A stretch of 64,000 nt of DNA, taken from positions 3,286,001-3,350,000 of the forward strand of contig NZ_CP007044.2 of NCBI RefSeq assembly GCF_000520015.2. Reading direction: 5' to 3'. The position numbers were made by a program, and so were the translations under genes. Each line of letters opens with the position of its first letter. Positions within the stretch are counted from its first letter, which is position 1. This document shows positions 16,732 through 24,280 of this stretch, piece by piece. The notes under the pieces were generated by a model, which did not search any database, was not told the DNA's origin, and saw nothing but the letters and a program-made list of their open reading frames with translations. The stretch is from Chania multitudinisentens RB-25. Its GTDB lineage: Bacteria > Pseudomonadota > Gammaproteobacteria > Enterobacterales > Enterobacteriaceae.

Positions 16732-18060
16732 ATGGCTCAGATCGAGATAAACGTCGTTGATATTACGCCAATAATTGACAATGCGAAGTTTCAGAATATC
16801 CACCGCCTGACTATTTTTTGGTGTGCCTACATTATTATATTCGATGGTTATGATCTCGCCGTGCTGGGGGTAGTTTTACCCAAACTGATGGCGGACTGGG
16901 GGTTAACGGCAACTCAGGCAGGCTTATTGGGCAGCTATACGCTGATTGGCATGATGCTGGGCGCCCTGTCGTTGGGATCGCTTTCAGATAAGATAGGTAA
17001 AAAGAAGGTGATTGCCCTGTGCGTGATTACCTTCAGCTTATTTACGTTTCTCTGTGGATTTACCGTTAATGCCGCCCAGTTTGGCTGGTGCCGCTTTATT
17101 GCGGGCATTGGCCTGGGCGGTGTGATGCCCAACGTGACGTCACTCACCAGCGAATATTCACCAAAAAACAAACGCAGCTTGATGGTTGGCTTAATGTTCA
17201 GTGGTTATTCCATCGGCGGCATGTGGGCCGCGATATTGGGCATTTACCTGATTCCGCTCATGGGCTGGCAGTCGATATTTTACGTTGCTATTTTCCCCAT
17301 CCTGTTTTTACCCTGGATGTTAAAACACCTTCCTGAGTCAGCGGCTTTCTTAATTAAAACCAAACAAAATGAACGTTTAAAGCATGCGCTGGAAAAAATT
17401 GCACCAGATTATATTCATCAATCAGGAACCGAATTTGTCAGCCAATCGGCGCTGGGGGCAGGCCCGGTAAAAATGGCCATTGGGGACTTGTTCTCTAATA
17501 ACCGCATGTTAAGCACCCTGATGTTCTGGCTGGTCTTTTTTATGTCGCTTTATGTGATTTATGGCATGACGTCCTGGTTACCTAAACTGATGCTACAGGC
17601 GGGTTACCCGTTGGGTTCCAGCCTGATGTTCCTGTTTACCCTACACTTTGGCACCATTGCCGGCGCGTTAAGCAGTTGCTGGCTAATGGATAAAGTGAGT
17701 GGCAGAACCGTGCTGATCGCTTATTTCCTGCTGGGTTCGGTGACGATTGCGCTTTTAGGTGTTCAGAATTCGATGAGCATCCTGTATCTGTTGCTGATTA
17801 TCGCCGGGGCCAGCACCATTGGCACCCAGATAGCCATGACCTCTTATGTCGCCCGTTTTTACCCCAGCACCATGACGTCAACGGGGCTGGGATGGGGATT
17901 AGGGATTGGGCGGATTGGCGCTATTCTTGGCCCTTTCGCGGGTGGGTTGTTAATTGATATGGAATTAACGTTACAACAAAATTTCATGGCTTTTGCTTTG
18001 CCGTCGTTACTGGCCGCAGGCTGCATGTTTTTTGTTAACCCACGGCTGGCGGCCTCTTAA
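16732..18060 (+). CDS. MFS aromatic acid importer (AAHS family, BenK/PcaK-like)
   Basis: 442 residues with about 12 membrane segments. The motif DGYDLAVLGVVLPKL in the first helix and the loop GSLSDKIGKKKVI are signatures of aromatic acid/proton symporters. Position directly after antC with AAGGAG upstream makes anthranilate (or benzoate-like acids) the probable substrate; that specificity is inferred from context. Last gene of the cat-ant run, followed by a terminator hairpin. Confidence 0.88.
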   Translation: MAQIEINVVDITPIIDNAKFQNIHRLTIFWCAYIIIFDGYDLAVLGVVLPKLMADWGLTATQAGLLGSYTLIGMMLGALSLGSLSDKIGKKKVIALCVITFSLFTFLCGFTVNAAQFGWCRFIAGIGLGGVMPNVTSLTSEYSPKNKRSLMVGLMFSGYSIGGMWAAILGIYLIPLMGWQSIFYVAIFPILFLPWMLKHLPESAAFLIKTKQNERLKHALEKIAPDYIHQSGTEFVSQSALGAGPVKMAIGDLFSNNRMLSTLMFWLVFFMSLYVIYGMTSWLPKLMLQAGYPLGSSLMFLFTLHFGTIAGALSSCWLMDKVSGRTVLIAYFLLGSVTIALLGVQNSMSILYLLLIIAGASTIGTQIAMTSYVARFYPSTMTSTGLGWGLGIGRIGAILGPFAGGLLIDMELTLQQNFMAFALPSLLAAGCMFFVNPRLAAS

Positions 18061-18109
18061 TTACTGGGCTGATGCTGAGTATCTAAAAGTAAGAGCTGGG
18101 TTTTCTTGC

Positions 18110-18134
18110 AGGGGCTACTTATCAGCCCCTTTAT
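18110..18134. terminator. Terminator between MFS gene and HD-GYP gene
   Basis: AGGGGCT and AGCCCCT pair around ACTTATC, followed by TTATC on the plus strand. Ends the cat-ant transcript; the convergent HD-GYP gene ends 40 bases later. Confidence 0.6.
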
Positions 18135-18173
18135 CATGCCAATATCTCCAGCTTTTGAGGGCTGCGCTTGACT

Positions 18174-21113
18174 TTATAGGGTGATATTTTGCGGGCCAAG
18201 CTTTTGGAGCAGCGCGCTAATATCCACCTCATCGACTTTACCCACCTGCAAATATGCCATGGCATAATCGCGCCACACGCCCGATTGCAGGAACAGAATA
18301 AACAATTCACGATCGAGGTGATTTTCGTTCACCATCGCCGTCATGATCTTCAACGCTTCCGATAGCGATTTCCCCGGTTTATATGGGCGATCGGCGGCGG
18401 TCAGCGCTTCAAATACGTCGGCAATGGCCATCATTCTGACCGGAATGCTCATTTGTGTGTAATTCAGTTGATAAGGGTAACCTTTACCATCCATACGTTC
18501 ATGGTGCCCCCCGGCAATGACCGGCACCTGCGCCATGGTGCGTGGGAACGGCAGCCTGTTCAGCATAATAATCGTCTGCATAATATGCTCATTGATTTTA
18601 TAACGCTCTTCGTCATTCAGGGTGCCACGGCGAATGGAAAGGTTATAAATCTCCCCATAGTTATAGAGATATTTGGGCTCTTTGAGTTTGAAGAGATAAT
18701 TCTCAGGCAGGTGGTTTTTGCTATCCCGATAAATGATGTGTTCTTCTTTATCTGCCAGCATGGCTTCCTGTACCGGCAAATCGCGTACCGGTTGGCGGGT
18801 TTTGCGTACTCCTTCGGCTTGGGAAACCCCAGCGGTATCATCCAGGGTACGCGTCCATTGATAATCGGCAATCTGTTTAACACGGGCGAGCGCATCATCA
18901 GACAGGAATTCACCGCCAATATTACATTGGGCAATAAAATAAAAATCCTCATCTAACTGGCGGAGTTCTTCAGCCAGTTGCTGCTCTTGTTCGCTGCGTT
19001 CTTGTGCTGGAAGCTGGTTACGCAAATAAAGGATCTCTTTTTCTCTTTTCAGCACTTCGAACCGCATACGTATTTCGTGGATGCGATCATAAATAAGCTC
19101 CAACTTGGTGGCTTTATCCACCACGAATTCTGGTGTGGTGATCTTCCCACAGTCGTGCAGCCAGCAGGCGGTATGTAACTCTTCCCATTCATTTTCTGAC
19201 AGAGTGAAATCGGTGAAGGGACCTTCTTTGCTATCAACCGCCGCTTTGGCCAACATTTTGGTAATTTCGGGTACGCGCTGGCAATGGCCGCCGGTATAGG
19301 CACTTTTGGCGTCGATTGCCCCTGCGATCAGTTCGATAAAGGCATTCAGCAGGTTTTTTTGTTCCAGCAACAGATATTGCGTTTCTATCGCAACGGATAA
19401 ACTGCCAACCAGTGCGTTGACCAACTGTATTTTGGCGTTCTCACGTTTGGCGCTCAATTCGTTAGGGATAAACAGCAGTAAGAACCCCAAAAGCTGTTCA
19501 TCATGCGTTTGCATCGGCACTGCAACATAACGCAGTGGAAAATGAGGCTGGAAAAAGGTGCGCAATGAGTCAGGGATCTGTTGATGATCAAATACCCCAG
19601 AAACCGTTTTGTTTTCCAATATCTGCCAAAAGGTGGCGGGATTATTATTATCAAATCGCAGTGAGGCGATTTCTGAGACCGGGATATCTTGCTCATTCCA
19701 ACGAAAAGCGATGGGGGTGAAGGTATCCTGATGTTTATCAGATAAGAAAATCACCCCGCCGTTCATCGCCGCAATTTCAGCCATTTCATTGAGCAACCCC
19801 TGCATCTGCTGCGGGAAATTGTCTTTGGCTGACAATATGCTGCCCATGGAAATAAACTGTTTCAATGTCTGTTTCATTTTTGACATGGCTTTATGAAGAT
19901 CGTCAACTTCTTCAATGGCCGAGTGTTCTTCATTTCCCTCATCAAAGATCAGATTACTGATCGCTTCGGCGTCTTTCCGCAGGCGAATAAGCGGTTTGGA
20001 AATCCGCCGGGAAAAATACCAGACGATTGGCAAGCTGAAAACCAGGAGGATAAAAGCAACCAGCGTTGAACGATTACGAATCGAATTGGCACCCAAGGTA
20101 AGGTAAGCCGAAGGGGTGGCAATAACCAACTGATATTTGTTCCCATTGTTATCAATATTGACAACGGAGCCATACCAACCTTGGTCTTGTGCATTAAAAA
20201 TAATACTGCCCCCGGCGTTTTCCTGAGCGTTATTCTGATGAGAATCGAGTAAGGTTTTTAATACGGGAATACGGCTAATACTGTTGAAGTTATCACTGCC
20301 CTGAACACCCTGATTTTTAAACTCTGGCTGGCTGGCGATAGTTTCATTGGCAAAATTAATAATCGCTGCCTGGCTACCCTGCGGCAGGCTTTGCTGTTTC
20401 AGAAATTGAGATAATGAAGCTAAAGAAACATCCAGGCCAGTAACCGCATGTTTATTTTCTGCCTGGCGGCTGTAAGTGAACCCCGTTTCTCCTGTCACTT
20501 TGAATATGTAGTTAGGTGAGGTTGCCAAACCGGGGTTTTTGGATGCCTGAATAAACCAGCTACGCGTACGTGGGTCATATTGGTCGTTATCAACGATTCT
20601 TTCTGCCACCACCTGTAGTTGATCGTTGAGGTAAATAAAGCGTTTTTCGGGGTGAGTGTCTAAAAAACGATTGCTTTGCACCAGCCAATTCGCATTTTCG
20701 GGAACCTTGAAGAAATCGCGGTTAGCGGCGGTGATGCGCCGCAGCATAAAGAAATCCCCATTAGGGTAAGCGGTGTATACCGAACTGGCATAATTGTTCT
20801 GTTTCAGTATTTCAATAAATTTACCAATAGACGCCATTCTTTCTTCGAGAGTCGAAGCTTCGGTAATCTGGGTATCTGCCAGAATATTGACCGACATCGC
20901 CATGCTGCGCGTTACGGCATTTAACTCGGAAGCAGTTGCCTCACCGGTTTTTTGATACTGCCGGTTGATGCTGATTTCGGCCAATTTGGTCAATTGGCTA
21001 TGGTTGAAAATGATAATCGCGCTGCCGATGGAAACGATCAATAAGGTGAATAGAGCAGCAATCTGGATATGTAAAGGGTAGCGATTTTTTAGCCCAGATA
21101 AATGACCTTGCAT
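18174..21113 (-). CDS. Membrane sensor HD-GYP phosphodiesterase (dCache-HAMP-GAF-HD-GYP)
   Basis: 979 residues from the ATG at 21113, which has AAGGTGA five bases upstream; a GTG at 21164 would add 17 residues but has no ribosome site. A first membrane helix (~16-38), a periplasmic sensor region of about 300 residues (dCache-like), a second helix (~350-370), a HAMP segment, a GAF-like domain (~440-590) and an HD-GYP domain. HD is at 653-654 (WLHDCGKI), HHERMDGKGYP ends at 880. HD and GYP are ~225 residues apart rather than the usual ~70, so there is an insert of roughly 150 residues with a coiled-coil-like start. Likely hydrolyses cyclic di-GMP in response to an external signal. Confidence 0.85.
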   Translation of the reverse strand: MQGHLSGLKNRYPLHIQIAALFTLLIVSIGSAIIIFNHSQLTKLAEISINRQYQKTGEATASELNAVTRSMAMSVNILADTQITEASTLEERMASIGKFIEILKQNNYASSVYTAYPNGDFFMLRRITAANRDFFKVPENANWLVQSNRFLDTHPEKRFIYLNDQLQVVAERIVDNDQYDPRTRSWFIQASKNPGLATSPNYIFKVTGETGFTYSRQAENKHAVTGLDVSLASLSQFLKQQSLPQGSQAAIINFANETIASQPEFKNQGVQGSDNFNSISRIPVLKTLLDSHQNNAQENAGGSIIFNAQDQGWYGSVVNIDNNGNKYQLVIATPSAYLTLGANSIRNRSTLVAFILLVFSLPIVWYFSRRISKPLIRLRKDAEAISNLIFDEGNEEHSAIEEVDDLHKAMSKMKQTLKQFISMGSILSAKDNFPQQMQGLLNEMAEIAAMNGGVIFLSDKHQDTFTPIAFRWNEQDIPVSEIASLRFDNNNPATFWQILENKTVSGVFDHQQIPDSLRTFFQPHFPLRYVAVPMQTHDEQLLGFLLLFIPNELSAKRENAKIQLVNALVGSLSVAIETQYLLLEQKNLLNAFIELIAGAIDAKSAYTGGHCQRVPEITKMLAKAAVDSKEGPFTDFTLSENEWEELHTACWLHDCGKITTPEFVVDKATKLELIYDRIHEIRMRFEVLKREKEILYLRNQLPAQERSEQEQQLAEELRQLDEDFYFIAQCNIGGEFLSDDALARVKQIADYQWTRTLDDTAGVSQAEGVRKTRQPVRDLPVQEAMLADKEEHIIYRDSKNHLPENYLFKLKEPKYLYNYGEIYNLSIRRGTLNDEERYKINEHIMQTIIMLNRLPFPRTMAQVPVIAGGHHERMDGKGYPYQLNYTQMSIPVRMMAIADVFEALTAADRPYKPGKSLSEALKIMTAMVNENHLDRELFILFLQSGVWRDYAMAYLQVGKVDEVDISALLQKLGPQNITL

Positions 21114-21563
21114 AGGCGTCACCTTGGAAATGTGTTTCCCAAATAATGTAAGCATAGACGACACGGGATAAGCCCTAGATGATGCTTAATATTTTGATAT
21201 TTAAAATTAAAATATTTTTTTTCAGATAAAAAACTAAAAAGAAAGCCAAAAAATTAATTTTTGTCTGAGAAGCAAGGTAAATACAGTATGACTGTTCTAT
21301 CCGGCAGTTTTTTCTTTTCAACATTGAAAATACGCAGCTGCTCCTGTCTCCTGCCAGGTAACTTCCACTTTTTTGAGTAATTTTGCATAAATTTTTGTAT
21401 TACGCTTTTTTTATGCGAAATGTCATGGAATTTAATCAATTATAACCATTACATTTACATGGTTATAACCCTGAAGATCCCCTGCCTACGCCAGCGAAAT
21501 AAAAGGTCATAACGTCAATTACTTAACAATGCTTTTTTAGCCAAATTGTTCGGAAAGGATACT
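21114..21563. other. AT-rich divergent intergenic region with inverted repeat
   Basis: 450 bases between the HD-GYP gene and aegA. TTATAACCA (21440-21448) and TGGTTATAA (21460-21468) form a perfect 9-base inverted repeat with an 11-base gap, a possible operator about 100 bases before aegA. No convincing gene: the open frame on the minus strand at 21254-21439 has no family features. Confidence 0.4.
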
Positions 21564-23573
21564 ATGAATCAATTTATCGTTGCAGAATCAGAGGCCTGCA
21601 TTGGCTGCCGAAGCTGCGAAGTGGCTTGTGTGACAGTTCATCATCAAGGGGATTACCCCAGCCAGCGGGAATATTTCACCCCACGGGTGAAAGTTATCCA
21701 GGGCCCGCATGCCAATACGGCGGTTTTCTGCCATCACTGTGAAGAAGCACCCTGTGCCAATGTTTGCCCAACCGGAGCCATTGCTCAAAGTGATGACAGC
21801 ATTTTGGTCAACCAGGAAAAATGCATCGGCTGCAAAGCCTGCGCCGTAGCTTGCCCGTTTGGCATGATGACGGTAGTGACTGAAACCGTGCAACCGGCTA
21901 ATCACCGTTTGGCCGACAGTTATCAAAAAACCGAAGCTCAGAAGTGCGATCTGTGTCATGACCTGAATCAGGAACCGGCGTGTGTACGGGCTTGCCCGAC
22001 CCATGCATTGAGCCTGGTCGATACCAAAACGTTGGTTGAGCAACAAAGACAAAAGCGCCAGCGCACTGCGGCGCGCGATCTTCACAGCCAACTGTTTGGC
22101 AGCGTTACCAATCAGAAAACGGTGCTGAAAGGTCAGGAGCGGCCTAAACCGATTCGTAATCTGCTGCAACAACCCAGAGCACCGCGTTTGGAAGCCAACA
22201 AGATCCCGCTTGAACGGCGTAAAACAACGTTTGCAGAGATTTATCAACCGTTCACCGAGCAACAAATTCACCAGCAGGCGGAACGTTGCCTGAACTGCGG
22301 CAAGCAGAGTATCTGTTCCTGGACCTGCCCACTGCATAACCAGATCCCACAATGGATCAAACTGGCGGGTCAGGGCCGTATCTGGGAAGCCGCCGAACTG
22401 TCGCACCAGACCAGCAGCCTGCCGGAAGTGTGTGGCCGGGTCTGCCCACAGGATCGGCTGTGTGAGCAATCCTGCACCCTGAACGGCCACGGTGGCGCGG
22501 TCACCATCGGTAATATCGAACGTTACATCACCGAAACCGCCTTCGAAATGGGCTGGCGGCCGGATATGTCTGCTGTCAAAAACAGCGGCAAACGGGTGGC
22601 GATCATCGGTGCAGGCCCGGCGGGGCTAGGCTGTGCTGATATTCTGGTGCGTAACGGCATCAAACCGGTGGTATTTGACCGTTATCCAGAGATTGGTGGC
22701 CTGCTGACCTTCGGCATTCCGGCGTTCAAGCTGGAGAAAGATGTGATGGCCAGAAGGCGCGAAATCTTCAGTGATATGGGGGTCGAATTCCGTCTGAATA
22801 CCGAGATTGGCAAAGATATTTCGATGGAAGCGCTGCTGAATGAGTACGACGCGCTGTTCCTTGGTGTGGGTACGTATCAATCCATGCGTGCAGGTTTAGA
22901 GAATGAAGATGCACCGCAGGTTTACGCCGCGCTGCCGTTCCTGGTAGCGAATACCCAACATCTGATGGGCTATCCCGACAACCCGAAAAGCCCCTATATC
23001 AACATGGCGGGCAAGCGGGTGGTGGTGCTGGGGGGCGGTGATACCGCGATGGATTGCGTGCGCACCTCGCTGCGGCACGGGGCGACACAGGTGATTTGTG
23101 CCTATCGTCGTGATGAAAAAAGCATGCCGGGCTCCAAACGGGAAGTGAAAAATGCCCGTGAAGAAGGGGCAGAATTTATGTTCAACCTGCAACCGTTGAG
23201 CATCGTGGTGGATAAACAAGGCAACGTCAGCGGCATTCAGATGCAGCGCACCGAAATGGGCGCGGCCGACAGCCAAGGGCGGCGGCAGGCGGTGGTGGTC
23301 GCGAATTCTGAACATGTCGTGCCGGCGGATGCGGTGATTATGGCCTTTGGTTTCAGCCCGCACCGTATGGGCTGGCTGGCCGAACATAATGTGGTGCTGG
23401 ATCGGCAAGGGCGGGTGGTTGCGCCTACCGTGGCGGGGTATCCCTATCAGACCAGCAACCGTAAGATTTTTGCCGGTGGCGATATCGTGCGCGGGGCGGA
23501 TCTGATAGTGACGGCCATTGCGGAAGGGCGTAAAGCGGCGGAAAGCATCGCTTATTACCTGGATGTTCTATAA
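21564..23573 (+). CDS. aegA: AegA: ferredoxin-fused NADPH-type glutamate synthase-like oxidoreductase
   Basis: 669 residues; the ATG at 21564 follows GGAAAGGA. The N-terminal ~170 residues are a HydN-like ferredoxin with four cysteine clusters (CIGCRSCEVAC, CHHCEEAPC, CIGCKACAVAC, CDLCH...C). From ~225 on it matches the glutamate synthase small-subunit family: a further cysteine set (CLNCGKQSICSWTCPLH), FAD motif VAIIGAGPAGLGCADIL and NAD(P) motif VVLGGGDTAMDC. E. coli AegA has the same order and size (659) and has been tied to anaerobic urate use with formate dehydrogenase. First gene of the aegA-hydN-fdhF set. Confidence 0.9.
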   Translation: MNQFIVAESEACIGCRSCEVACVTVHHQGDYPSQREYFTPRVKVIQGPHANTAVFCHHCEEAPCANVCPTGAIAQSDDSILVNQEKCIGCKACAVACPFGMMTVVTETVQPANHRLADSYQKTEAQKCDLCHDLNQEPACVRACPTHALSLVDTKTLVEQQRQKRQRTAARDLHSQLFGSVTNQKTVLKGQERPKPIRNLLQQPRAPRLEANKIPLERRKTTFAEIYQPFTEQQIHQQAERCLNCGKQSICSWTCPLHNQIPQWIKLAGQGRIWEAAELSHQTSSLPEVCGRVCPQDRLCEQSCTLNGHGGAVTIGNIERYITETAFEMGWRPDMSAVKNSGKRVAIIGAGPAGLGCADILVRNGIKPVVFDRYPEIGGLLTFGIPAFKLEKDVMARRREIFSDMGVEFRLNTEIGKDISMEALLNEYDALFLGVGTYQSMRAGLENEDAPQVYAALPFLVANTQHLMGYPDNPKSPYINMAGKRVVVLGGGDTAMDCVRTSLRHGATQVICAYRRDEKSMPGSKREVKNAREEGAEFMFNLQPLSIVVDKQGNVSGIQMQRTEMGAADSQGRRQAVVVANSEHVVPADAVIMAFGFSPHRMGWLAEHNVVLDRQGRVVAPTVAGYPYQTSNRKIFAGGDIVRGADLIVTAIAEGRKAAESIAYYLDVL

Positions 23574-23580
23574 CGCGCCT

Positions 23581-23609
23581 AATAGCCTATTCACCAGGCT
23601 ATTTTATTT
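23581..23609 (+). terminator. Terminator after aegA
   Basis: AATAGCCT and AGGCTATT pair around ATTCACC and are followed by TTATTT. It suggests that aegA and the hydN-fdhF pair are at least partly separate transcripts. Confidence 0.7.
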
Positions 23610-23614
23610 GCCAT

Positions 23615-23693
23615 TTTGAACCTGGGCAGTGCTCAGAACCCTCACGTACTTGGTGTACGCTCTGGTTCCGCCGCGCTGTCCGTGTTCAAACTG
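23615..23693. repeat. Long imperfect palindrome (REP/MITE-like)
   Basis: Outer arms TTTGAAC...GTTCAAA and inner arms GAACC (23636-23640)...GGTTC (23664-23668) with a core CGTACTTGGTGTACG make one long nested hairpin. It is not coding. The sequence resembles an intergenic repeat I associate with Serratia-like genomes, but the family name is not certain. Confidence 0.55.
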
Positions 23694-23739
23694 CCTGCAA
23701 CAATGACGCTTATTGGGGCAGACTTTGAGGAGAGAAATA

Positions 23740-24258
23740 ATGAATCAGTTTGTTATCGCCGACATGCAGCAGTGTATCGGTTGCCGTACCTGCGAAATTG
23801 CCTGCGTGGTAGCACACCGCGGTGAGAACCCGCAGCCGATCACACCGGAGAACTTTAATCCCCGTTTGAAAGTGATGAAAACCTTCAGCGTGAGCGCCCC
23901 GATGCTGTGCCGCCAGTGTGAGAATGCCCCTTGCCTGAATGCCTGCCCGAATGAGGCGATTTATAACCGCAACGGCAGTGTGCAAGTGATGCAGTCACGC
24001 TGTATTGGGTGCAAAACCTGCATGGTGGTTTGCCCTTATGGTGCAATGGAAGTGGTGACCAGCCATGCGGGCAATACCCACAGCCGCGCGCAGGCCAACA
24101 AATGTGATCTCTGCGATGGGCGCAGCGCAGGCCCGGCCTGCATTGAAGTGTGCCCGACAGCGGCGTTGAAGTTGATCAGACCCGCCGATCTGCAAGCCAT
24201 GCAGCGGGAAAAACAGCAGCGTGCGGCACTCGGTTCCGCACCGAATCTGTTGCAATAA
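23740..24258 (+). CDS. hydN: HydN-like 4Fe-4S ferredoxin
   Basis: 172 residues from the ATG at 23740 (GAGGAG upstream). Four 4Fe-4S motifs: CIGCRTCEIAC, CRQCENAPCLNAC, CIGCKTCMVVC and CDLCDG...CIEVC. The length and order fit HydN/YgfS, the electron carrier that accompanies formate dehydrogenase H. It closely resembles the N-terminus of AegA upstream, so the two probably arose from one ancestor. It ends 22 bases before fdhF and should pass electrons between FdhF and AegA (inference). Confidence 0.88.
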   Translation: MNQFVIADMQQCIGCRTCEIACVVAHRGENPQPITPENFNPRLKVMKTFSVSAPMLCRQCENAPCLNACPNEAIYNRNGSVQVMQSRCIGCKTCMVVCPYGAMEVVTSHAGNTHSRAQANKCDLCDGRSAGPACIEVCPTAALKLIRPADLQAMQREKQQRAALGSAPNLLQ

Positions 24259-24280
24259 CCATCGTACAGGGAGAATTATC

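Noticed and set aside
21254..21439. 61-codon minus-strand frame in the aegA upstream region
   Set aside because: No ribosome site, no family features, AT-rich noise.
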